Positions 7,191 to 16,773 are shown, counted from the first letter of the stretch. The stretch is DNA of 32,240 nt from Candidatus Zambryskibacteria bacterium RIFCSPLOWO2_01_FULL_35_19 (GCA_001825335.1 MHWA01000015.1:1-32240); one strand, 5' to 3'. Numbers and translations are program-made. The notes: generated from the letters alone by a model not told the origin.

Positions 7191-8381
7191 ATGCAACTTT
7201 CGCTAAAAATAATCAGAGACCCGATTAATTCACTCATATATTTAGAACGATATGTCTGTACCAAGGACTACCATGTTCTTGCCAATTACAGCGAAGTTTC
7301 AAAATCATACAATCCACAGACAAGAAATGATGGATTTGAATTACCCTTACTTAATTTTCCCATCAATCTACACGGTGATGTAAATTCAATACCAAATATT
7401 TTAAAATCACATTTCCCCATGCATCCAGACACTGTGGAAGATCTAAAAATTAAAATGGAGGAAATAGTTCAATATATTAAAGTTATACCAACATCTTCTA
7501 TGAGAACTGTTCTCGTTGACGCCAAAGAGAAAAAAGTTTTTCTTAAACTTAGTATTAATAGATATATCGCTCGTTCAAAGAGAAAATTGTCGTCAAAACA
7601 GATCATTCACGGTTTGGCTGTGACAAAAGATATAGAGAAGGCACTATCGGAAAAATCAATGCAATTAAAAGATTTTGCATTTTTACCAGAGGTTGCAGGA
7701 ATAGTCACTACTATACACGGTGAAGAAATTGGAGCAGTAGTGCGTAGCGTCGAACCGTACCCGAAAAACAATACAGATCGGGGATATATTCCATTTTTTG
7801 CACTTTACTCCAGTGATATTAACAATCCTTCAGATGAGCCACTTCTTGTTCAACTCATAAGACATAATAGTGTAGATCCTTTAGATTTCACGCTTACAAA
7901 AATAATTGAACCTGTGATACGACATTTTAATTACTTTGCTTCTGAAAAAGGATTATTGTTACAAGCACATGCTCAAAATACCCTACTAGAGATAAATCCA
8001 GATTTTTCAATTGGTAGAATTATTTATCGTGATTTTGGAAGTGTGACAATTGATGGAGAGGTACGAACAAAGAAAAGATTGTCAGATTTTAAAAACTATA
8101 TGATCAACGGAAAAGATAACGATAGGGTCGAGTCATCTATAGAATATAGTTTACGATATGACGAGTTCATGACAGCACATTCTTTTGAACTTATTGGAAA
8201 AATTCTTGAAAAGAATTTCAAGGTTAACATTATAATTTTTAAAGAAAAAATAAAAGAAATATTTTTCAATACAATGACCTGTAAGGATAAATTTCCCAAG
8301 GTCCAGTACTCAATACCAGTAGAATTGTCTATAGGAAAGTTTAAACCTTTCGTCTTAAAAGAGATTCCAGATTATAGATAA
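7191..8381 (+). CDS. IucA/IucC-family (NIS siderophore synthetase) homologue, N-terminally short
   Basis: 396 aa. The family's ATP-binding and catalytic landmarks can be recognised in order: HFPMHPD (74-80, at the position of HPWQ), PTSSMRT (100-106), VFLKLS (116-121), the long middle helix region, LLQAHAQNTLLE (256-267, the EaHxQN signature), and IYRDFGS (278-284, the RDFgg signature). Known members adenylate citrate or a dicarboxylate and couple it to an amine or alcohol. Typical members are near 580-620 aa. Here the N-terminal ~170 residues, including the GHPxHP loop, are missing, so activity is uncertain. No other siderophore biosynthesis, export or uptake gene is nearby. No SD; an extended -10 ends 9 nt before ATG. 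It is likely acquired (inference). Confidence 0.75.
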   Translation: MQLSLKIIRDPINSLIYLERYVCTKDYHVLANYSEVSKSYNPQTRNDGFELPLLNFPINLHGDVNSIPNILKSHFPMHPDTVEDLKIKMEEIVQYIKVIPTSSMRTVLVDAKEKKVFLKLSINRYIARSKRKLSSKQIIHGLAVTKDIEKALSEKSMQLKDFAFLPEVAGIVTTIHGEEIGAVVRSVEPYPKNNTDRGYIPFFALYSSDINNPSDEPLLVQLIRHNSVDPLDFTLTKIIEPVIRHFNYFASEKGLLLQAHAQNTLLEINPDFSIGRIIYRDFGSVTIDGEVRTKKRLSDFKNYMINGKDNDRVESSIEYSLRYDEFMTAHSFELIGKILEKNFKVNIIIFKEKIKEIFFNTMTCKDKFPKVQYSIPVELSIGKFKPFVLKEIPDYR

Positions 8382-8397
8382 GATCATAAATTACTCC

Positions 8398-8427
8398 AAC
8401 GGCTCAAATACCGGTATTTGAGCCGTT
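8398..8427. terminator. Perfect 30-bp palindrome between convergent genes
   Basis: AACGGCTCAAATACC and its exact reverse complement abut with no spacer, between the siderophore-synthetase-like gene (+) and rpoD (-). It is positioned as a bidirectional terminator, although neither side has a proper U-tract. It could also be a protein-binding palindrome. Confidence 0.6.
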
Positions 8428-8432
8428 AAGCT

Positions 8433-9644
8433 CTAAAAGAAATGTTGCAAGCGTTTTATTTTGTCGTGTTGACGCATTTTTTCTAATGCTTTAGCTTCAA
8501 TTTGACGGATACGCTCACGAGTAACTCCAAATTCTTTACCGACATCTTCTAGAGTGTGGTAAACTCCATCTATAAGACCGTTTCTCATTTCTATAATTTT
8601 CTTTTCTTTTGGGGGTAAGTCAGCTAGTATTTCTTTGAGTTGGTCGTGAATAATACGGCGATTTGATTCTTGATCTGGAGACACTATTTTGTCATCGGCC
8701 ATAAAGTCATTTAAAGTTGATTTACTACTATCTTCACTGCCAACTGGAGTCTCTAAAGAGACGGTGCCTTGGTCAATCTTTTCAATCATATAAATTTTTT
8801 CAGGATCTAGGTCCATTTCTACGGCGATTTCTTCTGGTAATGGGTCTCTACCAAGATCTTGAGATAGTCTTCTTACTACCTGTTTGTATTTGGCTATAGT
8901 TTCAACCATATGTACCGGCACTCTGATGGTGCGACTTTGGTCAGCTAAAGCTCGGGTAATGGCCTGCCTAATCCACCAAGTGGCATAAGTAGAAAATTTA
9001 AAACCTTTAGTATGGTCAAATTTGTCAACTGCTTTAAAGAGTCCTAGATTTCCTTCTTGAATAAGATCTAGTAAAGTAAGATCAGAACTTCGTCCAACAT
9101 ATTTTTTGGCAATGGAAACAACTAAACGAAGATTGGCTCTGGCTAAAATATTTTTAACTTCTTCTTCCCCATTTATTATTCTCTTAGCCAACTCTTTTTC
9201 TTGAGCGCCAGAGATGAGTGGATGTTTACCGATATCTTTTAGATACATTTGAATAGAATCGTGAGAATTTTCATCTTTGAGGGGATCTTTTTTGGTCAAA
9301 GAACTTTCATCTAAAAGTTTACCGCTTTCAAGAATGTCTATACCAGCTACCGAACATTCTTCATATATTCCTTCAAGGAGAAAAATATCATCTTCTATGT
9401 TTGGAAATTCTTTCAAGATTTCACTATAAGTAATAAAGCCACGTTCTTTGCCTTTTATGATCAGTTCTATTTTTTTTGCTTCTATTTCTGAAATTGTTTT
9501 TTTGGAGCTTACCTTTGTTTTTGATTTCACTTTTTTAACCACTTTCTTTTTTAGAGGTTTCTTTTTTGTGGTAGTTTTGACTTTTTTTACCTTTGTTTTT
9601 GATTTCACTTTTTTAACCACTTTCTTTTTTGTTTTTTTAGGCAT
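8433..9644 (-). CDS. rpoD: Primary sigma factor (sigma-70, RpoD) with Lys-rich N-terminal extension
   Basis: 403 aa. Directs RNA polymerase to housekeeping promoters. Residues ~1-50 are a Lys/Val/Thr tail with [14 protein letters not shown] occurring twice. Then follow region 1.1 ([11 protein letters not shown]), region 1.2 ([17 protein letters not shown]), regions 2.1-2.4 ([43 protein letters not shown]), region 3, and region 4.2 ([20 protein letters not shown]). The conserved 2.4 and 4.2 helices fit the TTGACA/TATAAT-like and TGn-extended promoters seen around the window. It sits 11 nt after dnaG in the classic macromolecular-synthesis order and has no SD. The Lys-rich tail arose by a 42-bp duplication and could bind nucleic acid. 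Confidence 0.96.
   Translation of the reverse strand: MPKKTKKKVVKKVKSKTKVKKVKTTTKKKPLKKKVVKKVKSKTKVSSKKTISEIEAKKIELIIKGKERGFITYSEILKEFPNIEDDIFLLEGIYEECSVAGIDILESGKLLDESSLTKKDPLKDENSHDSIQMYLKDIGKHPLISGAQEKELAKRIINGEEEVKNILARANLRLVVSIAKKYVGRSSDLTLLDLIQEGNLGLFKAVDKFDHTKGFKFSTYATWWIRQAITRALADQSRTIRVPVHMVETIAKYKQVVRRLSQDLGRDPLPEEIAVEMDLDPEKIYMIEKIDQGTVSLETPVGSEDSSKSTLNDFMADDKIVSPDQESNRRIIHDQLKEILADLPPKEKKIIEMRNGLIDGVYHTLEDVGKEFGVTRERIRQIEAKALEKMRQHDKIKRLQHFF
9511..9630 (-). repeat. 42-bp direct repeat inside rpoD 5' end
   Basis: Two identical 42-bp units lie at 9511-9552 and 9589-9630. They encode the duplicated [14 protein letters not shown] segment of the sigma factor tail. Perfect identity points to a recent duplication. 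Confidence 0.9.
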
Positions 9645-9655
9645 TTTATTTTTAA

Positions 9656-11371
9656 TTAATTATTAAGTTCTTTGATACGTTTTTGTATTTTATTAAAATC
9701 TGTTTTTGTTTCTTTTTGGTCTTTTTTTGAAAGATTTTTATCGTCTAAAATGATAGTTATTTTTTGAAGTTTAGTTTTTAAATTTTTTAATTCAAGTCGT
9801 TTTAAGATGTCTTCTGCTATTTCGTCTAAACTTCCTTTTTCACCATAACCTTCTGTTTCAAATATAAGAGCTTCTTTGTTTTTTTCAAAATTTGCTAAAA
9901 TTTCTTCTACCTTTTCTTTATTTACGATTTGTTGCCATTTTTCTTTTAAATTTTTACTCTTTTTACTTTTATTAAATTCTTCTAAAAATATGATTCCAGC
10001 TAAGATGCGTTCTAGATTTACAATTTTTGAATAATTTTTAAATGGATCCTCTCCTTTATTAGGATCTTCTTTTTTTTCAATTTTTTTAAGATCATTTAAA
10101 ACATCTTGTTCGTGTACTTTCATCTTTAAAGCTATTTTTTTTACAAATATTGACTTTTCTATCTCACTTTTGATAAGAGAGACTAGAGGCAAGACATTTT
10201 TAATAATCTCTTTTGTTATATTTCGGTCTTCTTTTTCTTCTAAAGCTTTATTTAAAGAAAAATCTATAAAATGCTGGGATTCTTTGAGGGCTTTTTTCCA
10301 TTTGGCGGGGTCTTTTTTTATGATTGAGGCCGGATCTTCTCCTTCTGGTAATGAGACCGTTTTAATCTCCATCCCCAAAGCCATAGCCATCTCGGCGGCT
10401 CTTCTAGATGCTTTTTCTCCAGAATCATCAGAATCATAAGCAATAATAATTCTATTTGAAAGTTTGCCTATTTTTTTTAGATGAAGTTCTGTTAAAGCTG
10501 TGCCAGAAGAAGCAACAGTATTTAAAATACCAACTTGATGAGACATTAGCAAGTCCATTTGTCCTTCTACTAAAACAGTGTAGTCTAATTTTCGGATATG
10601 ATTTTTAGCCACATCAAATCCATAAAGAGCTTCTGATTTGTAAAAGAGTTTGGTTTCTGGAGAGTTTAAATATTTAGGAATCTTGTTCTCTTGTTCTGAA
10701 CCTGTTGAAGGATCTTTTATGGCTCTACCAGAGAAAGCGATTACTCTACCTGCGCTATCATTTATTGGAAACATTATTCTATCTCTAAAGGTATCATAAT
10801 ATTTTATTTGTCCAGAATTTGTTTCGTTGTCAGTTTTTTTTATAAGTCCCGCTTCTAGCATTTCTTCTTTAGAAAAATTATTTTGTAGATTGTCGTAAAG
10901 ACTTCTCCATTCATTTTTAGCAAAGCCAAGCCTCCATTTAGCTATCGAATCATTCGTCACTCCTCTTTTTTTCAAAACATTTAAAGCTTCTTTGTTTTCT
11001 ATTAGTTGTTTTTCAAATATTTGAGTTGCTTTTTCCATTATTTCAAATAATTTATCTTTTTCTCCTTTGACATCATTTGTTTGTTTGAAGTTTTTTAATT
11101 CAACACCAGCTTTGCTTGCTAAAGTCTCTAGAGCTCCTTTGAAATCAAGACCTTCAAATTTTTCTACAAATGAAAAAATGTCTCCTTTTTCTCCACAACC
11201 AAAACAATAAAAGCTTTGACGAGTTGGAGATATAAAAAAAGAAGGAGTTTTTTCGTTGTGAAAAGGACACTTGGCTTTGTAATTAATTCCTGCTTTTTCT
11301 ACCTTAATATAACCAGATATAATATCCACAATGTCTAATTTTTCTTTTATTTGTTCTACGTTTGTTGACAT
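9656..11371 (-). CDS. dnaG: DNA primase
   Basis: 571 aa. Makes RNA primers for replication. The N-terminal CHC2 zinc finger is C35-x2-H38 and C56-x2-C59 (CPFH...CFGC). The RNA-polymerase core includes [16 protein letters not shown]. The Toprim domain shows [12 protein letters not shown] and [12 protein letters not shown], the acidic metal-binding cluster. The C-terminal ~170 residues are Lys/Glu-rich and helical, in the place of the helicase-interaction domain, and are diverged. Upstream lies a MazF-like gene and downstream rpoD at 11 nt. The start [19 protein letters not shown] fits the family. No SD. Confidence 0.96.
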   Translation of the reverse strand: MSTNVEQIKEKLDIVDIISGYIKVEKAGINYKAKCPFHNEKTPSFFISPTRQSFYCFGCGEKGDIFSFVEKFEGLDFKGALETLASKAGVELKNFKQTNDVKGEKDKLFEIMEKATQIFEKQLIENKEALNVLKKRGVTNDSIAKWRLGFAKNEWRSLYDNLQNNFSKEEMLEAGLIKKTDNETNSGQIKYYDTFRDRIMFPINDSAGRVIAFSGRAIKDPSTGSEQENKIPKYLNSPETKLFYKSEALYGFDVAKNHIRKLDYTVLVEGQMDLLMSHQVGILNTVASSGTALTELHLKKIGKLSNRIIIAYDSDDSGEKASRRAAEMAMALGMEIKTVSLPEGEDPASIIKKDPAKWKKALKESQHFIDFSLNKALEEKEDRNITKEIIKNVLPLVSLIKSEIEKSIFVKKIALKMKVHEQDVLNDLKKIEKKEDPNKGEDPFKNYSKIVNLERILAGIIFLEEFNKSKKSKNLKEKWQQIVNKEKVEEILANFEKNKEALIFETEGYGEKGSLDEIAEDILKRLELKNLKTKLQKITIILDDKNLSKKDQKETKTDFNKIQKRIKELNN

Positions 11372-11406
11372 TTATTTTTTGTTGGTTTTCTTATTCACAA
11401 ATGGGC

Positions 11407-11434
11407 TTGACATAATTTTTTGCTTTGCTATACT
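11407..11434 (+). promoter_or_regulatory. Consensus promoter on the strand opposite mazF and dnaG
   Basis: TTGACA (11407-11412), a 16-nt spacer, then TATACT (11429-11434). It lies between dnaG and mazF (both minus) and points toward the 3' end of mazF. No plus-strand protein gene follows. Confidence 0.55.
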
Positions 11435-11440
11435 TTCTTT

Positions 11441-11519
11441 ACAAATTCCCTTTTGGGGACAATACTCTCGTGAAAGCGAGAGGCAATCATTTAAGAACGG
11501 CCTTGTCTAAGGCTGTTTT
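11441..11519 (+). ncRNA. Candidate small RNA convergent with the mazF-like gene
   Basis: Transcription from the TTGACA/TATACT promoter would give an RNA of about 80 nt. It would have a small TCCC/GGGA hairpin, a GAAA-tetraloop hairpin CTCTCGT-GAAA-GCGAGAG (GT closing pair), and a terminator-like ACGGCCTT-GTCT-AAGGCTGT followed by TTTTT. The terminator overlaps the last codons of mazF on the other strand, so the RNA would be antisense to the toxin mRNA 3' end. No match to a known RNA family was recognised. The terminator stem also encodes ALDKA, so it may be fortuitous. Confidence 0.4.
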
Positions 11520-11879
11520 TAAATGTCCAAAAGGTTTCTCCCCTATCTTGTCTATTACCTTCCATAATCTTTTTGAAGAAATCGTTCTAACTTGTGACAA
11601 CATAGCTGCTGTTTTAAAATTACCGGCTCTTACTATTATCTTAAAATAATATTTATTATTTTTCATTATTGAAGAGCATGGTACACCAAATAACAACTCT
11701 TTATTAAATTTTTTAATCACAACAAAAGGTCGTACAAAATCATCTCCTTTACCATTTTCCTCATGTCCTACATTTTCACCCAAACTTGCCCACCAGATTT
11801 CTCGCTCTTCAAAAGTTGGAGGTAATCTTTTCTTGTGAATTTTCTCTTTAATCCCTATCCATTCCAAAAATCTTTTCAT
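11487..11879 (-). CDS. MazF/PemK-like toxin domain protein
   Basis: 130 aa. Fits the PemK/MazF fold: EREIWWASLGENVGHEENGK at the start of the domain, RPFVVIKKF (the conserved Arg strand), a GVPCSS turn in place of the usual P-x-T-S, and LSQVRTISSKRL resembling the QIRTID-x-RL helix. Family members are usually mRNA-cleaving toxins. A basic ~20-residue N-terminal extension precedes the domain. No MazE-type antitoxin ORF is adjacent: upstream is a CYTH gene (17-nt gap), downstream dnaG. It may be domesticated, or controlled by the convergent RNA (inference). Stop is TGA. Confidence 0.8.
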   Translation of the reverse strand: MKRFLEWIGIKEKIHKKRLPPTFEEREIWWASLGENVGHEENGKGDDFVRPFVVIKKFNKELLFGVPCSSIMKNNKYYFKIIVRAGNFKTAAMLSQVRTISSKRLWKVIDKIGEKPFGHLKTALDKAVLK

Positions 11880-11896
11880 ATAGTGTCTTTGTTTGG

Positions 11897-12439
11897 TTAA
11901 AATTTCATATCATACCAATCCAGATTATAAGTATCTTGGATCAGTATCCTCTCACCTTTTGCCCATGTGGTATTTTTCTCTAGCCCTAAAAGCTTTATTC
12001 CTTCTTTCACATTTTCTTCGTTATTACCCTCGATTTCTAAAAAAGCTGGCATCTTTGGATACTGATCTATATCAAATTGCCAATTTTTGTAAGTAAAAGA
12101 TGTTCTATCTTTTTCTTGATGAGCATATTCTTCTAAACCTAATTCTTCAAACAAATCTGCCAGTTTTTCTGGTTCGGTAATATCAAAATTAATTTCTTTA
12201 TGTTTTCTTGCTGTTCCCAATATATCTGATTTAGCTTTCCAAGTTACTTCGTGTTTTTTACCAGAATATGATCTGATCCTCAAAAACCAAGGGTCTTCTC
12301 CTTCTTTGATTCCCTTTGGTCTATACCAATCAACAACCAATCTGGTATCTTGAATTTTTTTCGCACCTAAAGAGAGGAGTTTCTTTTTGATTTCCTCTGA
12401 ATCAATGTCTAGTACTTTTGTTTCTATTTCGTGAGCCAT
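11897..12439 (-). CDS. CYTH-domain protein (triphosphate tunnel phosphohydrolase/class IV cyclase superfamily)
   Basis: 180 aa. The defining ExExK motif is at the N-terminus (E4-I-E6-T-K8). Further charged strands line the tunnel: WFLRIRS, VTWKAKS, KEINFDIT, RTSFTYKNWQFDIDQYP and FLEIEG. Members hydrolyse triphosphates such as thiamine triphosphate or inorganic triphosphate, or act as CyaB-type cyclases. The PWFLRIRSYSG and QYPKMPAFLEIEG pattern is closest to CyaB/ThTPase-like members, but the substrate is not decidable. Gene order on the minus strand is rpoC, HD, CYTH, mazF, with small gaps, so cotranscription is likely. Confidence 0.85.
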   Translation of the reverse strand: MAHEIETKVLDIDSEEIKKKLLSLGAKKIQDTRLVVDWYRPKGIKEGEDPWFLRIRSYSGKKHEVTWKAKSDILGTARKHKEINFDITEPEKLADLFEELGLEEYAHQEKDRTSFTYKNWQFDIDQYPKMPAFLEIEGNNEENVKEGIKLLGLEKNTTWAKGERILIQDTYNLDWYDMKF

Positions 12440-12468
12440 TTTATAATTGGTTTAGAGAAATATTAATT

Positions 12469-13089
12469 TTATTTTTCATACAATATTTCATGTAATTCTT
12501 TTTTGGTTATATCTTTAACCCAATTATCAATAAATTTAGCTAATTCTTTTTTAGCAACAGAGTCTTTCATCTTTTTAATCTTTTCTTTAAGTTTTGGTCC
12601 AGCTAAATCAACGTCAAATTTTGAAAAAACTTTTATATATTGTTTATAGTGAGTGATTTCAATATAATCAGCTACTTTTGAGATAATAGCTTCATCAGAT
12701 TTGGCGTCCATTATTTCGTCGCTAAGTGCTGTAAAATGGTCAGATTGACTATCAAAAAATCTTGAAAGAAATTTTTGATTTTCTGCTTCAAAAGCCTTTG
12801 CATGTACTCTGGCTTTTGGATTTACTTTCGCATATGGCATAGCTATATCTCCACCGAATAATTCTCCCAAATCGTGAATCAGGGAAAATTCTAAAACTTT
12901 TTGAATGTCTATTTTTGCTCCAGCTTTTTTAACATGAGAAGCCAATTGCCAAGCTGTAAAAGTAACTAGGTAATGATGTTCTGCCAAATTGCTCAAATCA
13001 TCTTGTTGAATACCAGCCAGAGCGTAACCATATTGAGGTTGGGCTCTGGTCAGTTCCATTATCCTGAACAGATTGGTTAATTTTTTCAT
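12469..13089 (-). CDS. HD-domain phosphohydrolase (YfbR/5'-nucleotidase-like)
   Basis: 206 aa. The HD-superfamily metal site is visible: AEHHYLV (H38/H39), SLIHDLGELFGGD (H72-D73), and a later Asp in SKVADYIE. The arrangement E-x-x-H...HD-x-x-E...D matches the HD_3 group that includes YfbR-like deoxynucleoside 5'-monophosphatases. Likely a nucleotide-pool enzyme in the cytoplasm. It lies 16 nt after rpoC and is probably read from the rpoBC transcript. No SD. Confidence 0.8.
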   Translation of the reverse strand: MKKLTNLFRIMELTRAQPQYGYALAGIQQDDLSNLAEHHYLVTFTAWQLASHVKKAGAKIDIQKVLEFSLIHDLGELFGGDIAMPYAKVNPKARVHAKAFEAENQKFLSRFFDSQSDHFTALSDEIMDAKSDEAIISKVADYIEITHYKQYIKVFSKFDVDLAGPKLKEKIKKMKDSVAKKELAKFIDNWVKDITKKELHEILYEK

Positions 13090-13105
13090 AATTTAGGAAT
13101 TAATT

Positions 13106-16100
13106 TTAATTCTCCATATCCAACTTCTTTTGCAAGTCTTTGATCATATTGTATTTTTCACTACCAACAAAACCTGAACCAGCTGGTATCAATCTTCCGA
13201 TAATGACATTTTCTTTTAGGCCTTTGAGTTCATCTTCTGAACCGCGTAATGAGTTTTGGATAAGCATTCTAGTGGTATGTTGAAATGATGCAGAAGAAAG
13301 GAAACTTTTTCTTGAAAGAGACACTTCAGTGATACCAAGAAGAAGTGATTCACCTTTAGCCTCCTCTTTGCCAGCTTCTTTAGCTCTTTCATTTTCTATT
13401 AGGAAGTCGCTTTGAGGGACAATATCACCTTGAGAGAATTTAGTTCCTCCAGGATTTTTGATTTTTCTTCTGGAGAACATTTGTCTGATGATGACTTCTA
13501 TATGTTTTCTAGATACTGGCTCTCCTTGAAGTTCGTAAATTTTGGTGATTTCTTGAATAATGTAATTTTGAGTCGCTTCTTTACCGGCATATTTAAACAA
13601 ATCATCTAAGTTTACTGAACCGTCGGTTAATAATTGACCCTTTTTTACTTGATCTCCTACTTGGACCAAAATTACTCGGTGGTAATTTATAGGATATTCA
13701 GTATTACCTTTTGTTTTTGTTTTTTCTAATTCATCTGGCAAAATAATAATCACTTTTTCTTTACCTTCTGTTTTTATTTCGCTGACTACTCCTCCTGTCC
13801 TAGCCACTACTGCAGCATTTTTAGGAATTCTGTTTTCAAAAACTTCTTCTACTCTAGGCAAACCAGAAGTAATGTCTCCACCTACTGAAGCAGTACCTCC
13901 AGCATGGAAGGTACGCATAGTGAGTTGAGTTCCCGGTTCTCCAATGGCTTGAGCCGCTACGGTACCGACAGCTTCTCCAATATCTATTACTTTATTTTTG
14001 CCTAAATCTTCTCCGTAACAATGAATACAGACACCGTTTAATGTCTTGCAAGTAAGTGGAGATCTAACTAATAAATCTGTGATGCCGGCATTTTCTATTT
14101 CTTCAGCGTCATATTTTGATAATAGATGGTCTTTTTTGAACAACACTTTACCATCTGCATCTTTGATATCTTCTGCCAAAAATCTTCCTTTAGCGATTTT
14201 AGCGATTGATACTTCAATTCCAGAAGAAGTTATTTTACTTAAAGTTACTCCTTCTTTGGTGCCACAATCCAACTCTTTTATAAGAGAGTCTTGAGAAACA
14301 TCAAAAAGTTTTCTGGTAAGATATCCGGCTTTAGCTGTGTTTAGAGCGGTGTCGGTCATACCTTTTCTAGCGCCGTGAGTGGTGATGAAATATTCTATCG
14401 GAGTTAAACCTTCTTTATTTGATGAAATAATAGGAAAATCAATAGTCTCTCCAGCGGTATTTACGATAAGTCCTTTCATACCAGCCATTTGAGTCAATTG
14501 ACCCATAGAACCTCTTGCTCCAGAAGTTACCAAATCGTAAACTGAACCAGTCTTATCCATAGTTTCTTTCATTGCTTGTTCAACTTCATCTTTAGTTTTA
14601 GTCCAAATTTCAATATTTTTAACTTTCTTTTCATTATGAGAAAGGAGTCCAGAATCGTATTGTTCTTGGATTTTTGATACCATTTCTTTTGCTTTATTTA
14701 TGATATCGTATTTGTTTTCTGGGACTATCACTTCACCAATACTCCAAGTGGTACCCGAAACAGTAGCAAAACGAAAACCGAAATCTTTTATTTTGTCCAT
14801 AATAGGAGGGATAGCTTCTACTCCATATTTTTGGATTAATTCGTCAATGATGATTTTTAGTCTTTTGTTGGTTATCTCTTCGTTAACATAAGGATAATCT
14901 TTAGGCAAAACGGCATTAAACAAGAGTCTGCCAATAGTAGTTTCAAACAATTGACCATCAAATTTTGAATATTTAGGAGAATCTGTTCCCAATATTTTTA
15001 CTTTTGCTCTGTATTCAACTATGCCAAAATCATAAGCGGTAATAGCTTGGTTTGGATTTGGAAATATTAATCCCTCTCCCTTTTCTCCTATTACATCTTT
15101 GGTCATCCAATAACAACCAAGAATAATATCTAGAGGTTTGTTTGATATTGTTGGATCTCCTGAACCTGGTTTTAAAATATTTTTGTCTGCAGCCATAATC
15201 TCTTTCGCCTCAAGTTGAGCTTCAGGTGAAAGTGGCACGTGAACTGCCATTTGGTCTCCATCAAAGTCGGCATTAAAAGCGTTACAGACTAATGGATGCA
15301 CTTGAATAGCATTACCTTCAATCAAGATTGGTTTGAAGGCCTGAATACCAAGTCGGTGTAGAGTTGGGGCTCTGTTTAGGAGGACATATTTGTCTTTTAT
15401 TACCTCTTCCAAGATGGCCCAAACTTCAGGTATTTTATCTTCAATCAATCGACTAGCGCCACGAACATTGTAAGCCAATTCTTTCTTCAAAAGATCTGAT
15501 ATGACAAAGGGTTTAAAAAGCTCCAAAGCCATATTTTTTGGCAATCCACATTGATGAAGTTTAAGATTGGGGCCAACGACGATAACAGATCTACCTGAAT
15601 AATCAACACGTTTACCTAAAAGATTTTGACGGAAGAGACCTTTTTTGCCCCCCAAGTTGTCTGCTAAAGATTTCAATTCTCTAGATTTATTTGCTCGAGA
15701 AGTGGCTTGGCTACCACTGTTGTGTCTAATTGAATTATCTATAAGAGCATCTACCGCTTCTTGCAGAATTCTTTTTTCGTTCCTTAAGATGACATCAGGA
15801 GCACTAATTTCTTTTAGTTTTTTAAGTCTATTATTTCTATTTATAACTCTTCTATATAAATCATTAACATCTGAAGTGGCATATCTACCTCCATCAAGAG
15901 GAACCATTGGTCGCATAGCTGGAGGAATAACTGGAATGTTAGTTAAAAACATCCACTCCGGTCTAGTTTTTGAACTGATCATTGATTGAATAATAGACAA
16001 TCTTTTAGCTATTTTGACTGATTCAATAGATTTTGATTTTTCAAGTTCTTCTTTGGTTTTGTCTCGCAATTTTTCTAAATCTATAGATCTAAATATATTG

Positions 16101-16768
16101 TAAATAGCTTCAGCTCCTATTTCTGCTTCAAAGAATGTTCCATATTTAATGGAGTAGTTATGATAAGCCACCTCATCAATCACTTTACCTTCTATGATAT
16201 CTTCAATTTCCCTCTTTCTTAATAGTAGTTTTTCTTTTAATTTAGCTTTTTCTGTATCATCGGATAAACTTTTTACTCTTGATTTGAATTCTGCGTCTAA
16301 ATCTCTAAGGATTGATTGTTTATCTTCAACTGAAACTTTGGTAATAATATAGCCGGCAAAATAAATTACTTTTTCTACATCTGAAGAAGTGGTGCCAAGA
16401 AGTAGAGCAATACGTGAAGGCATACTCTTTAAAAACCAGATATGAGAAACCGGAGCAGATAGCGCTATATGTCCCATCCTTTCTCTTCTAACTATTGAAC
16501 GAGTTATTTCAACGCCACACTTTTCGCAAACAATACCTCTATATCTGATACCTTTGTATTTTCCACAATAACATTCATAATCTTTATCTGGTCCGAATAT
16601 TTTTTCATCAAATAGACCATTGCGCTCACTTCTTTGGGTGCGATAGTTTATAGTTTCTGGTTTAGTGATCTCTCCGTGTGACCAACTTTGAATTGATTCT
16701 GGTGAAGCAAGCGAAAGCTTTATTAAGTCAAAATCCGTTGTTTGTTTTTGGTTTTTATTTATTATCAT
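13106..16768 (-). CDS. rpoC: RNA polymerase beta' subunit
   Basis: 1220 aa. Landmarks: the N-terminal zinc site CYCG...CEKCG (C66, C68, C81, C84), the lid/rudder region, the catalytic NADFDGDQMAVHVPLS, the bridge helix and trigger loop around GARKGMTDTALNTAKAGYLTRKL, the second zinc site (C of LDCGTKEG with CKTLNGVCIHC), and EPGTQLTMRTFHAGG. The length is that of a compact bacterial beta' without large lineage insertions. It follows rpoB after 5 nt. No SD. Confidence 0.98.
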   Translation of the reverse strand: MIINKNQKQTTDFDLIKLSLASPESIQSWSHGEITKPETINYRTQRSERNGLFDEKIFGPDKDYECYCGKYKGIRYRGIVCEKCGVEITRSIVRRERMGHIALSAPVSHIWFLKSMPSRIALLLGTTSSDVEKVIYFAGYIITKVSVEDKQSILRDLDAEFKSRVKSLSDDTEKAKLKEKLLLRKREIEDIIEGKVIDEVAYHNYSIKYGTFFEAEIGAEAIYNIFRSIDLEKLRDKTKEELEKSKSIESVKIAKRLSIIQSMISSKTRPEWMFLTNIPVIPPAMRPMVPLDGGRYATSDVNDLYRRVINRNNRLKKLKEISAPDVILRNEKRILQEAVDALIDNSIRHNSGSQATSRANKSRELKSLADNLGGKKGLFRQNLLGKRVDYSGRSVIVVGPNLKLHQCGLPKNMALELFKPFVISDLLKKELAYNVRGASRLIEDKIPEVWAILEEVIKDKYVLLNRAPTLHRLGIQAFKPILIEGNAIQVHPLVCNAFNADFDGDQMAVHVPLSPEAQLEAKEIMAADKNILKPGSGDPTISNKPLDIILGCYWMTKDVIGEKGEGLIFPNPNQAITAYDFGIVEYRAKVKILGTDSPKYSKFDGQLFETTIGRLLFNAVLPKDYPYVNEEITNKRLKIIIDELIQKYGVEAIPPIMDKIKDFGFRFATVSGTTWSIGEVIVPENKYDIINKAKEMVSKIQEQYDSGLLSHNEKKVKNIEIWTKTKDEVEQAMKETMDKTGSVYDLVTSGARGSMGQLTQMAGMKGLIVNTAGETIDFPIISSNKEGLTPIEYFITTHGARKGMTDTALNTAKAGYLTRKLFDVSQDSLIKELDCGTKEGVTLSKITSSGIEVSIAKIAKGRFLAEDIKDADGKVLFKKDHLLSKYDAEEIENAGITDLLVRSPLTCKTLNGVCIHCYGEDLGKNKVIDIGEAVGTVAAQAIGEPGTQLTMRTFHAGGTASVGGDITSGLPRVEEVFENRIPKNAAVVARTGGVVSEIKTEGKEKVIIILPDELEKTKTKGNTEYPINYHRVILVQVGDQVKKGQLLTDGSVNLDDLFKYAGKEATQNYIIQEITKIYELQGEPVSRKHIEVIIRQMFSRRKIKNPGGTKFSQGDIVPQSDFLIENERAKEAGKEEAKGESLLLGITEVSLSRKSFLSSASFQHTTRMLIQNSLRGSEDELKGLKENVIIGRLIPAGSGFVGSEKYNMIKDLQKKLDMEN

Positions 16769-16773
16769 TTTGA

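Noticed and set aside
11425-11649. Plus-strand ORF of 74 aa opposite mazF
   Set aside because: It begins at the -10 of the plus-strand promoter and only mirrors mazF codons; the RNA is a better reading than a protein.
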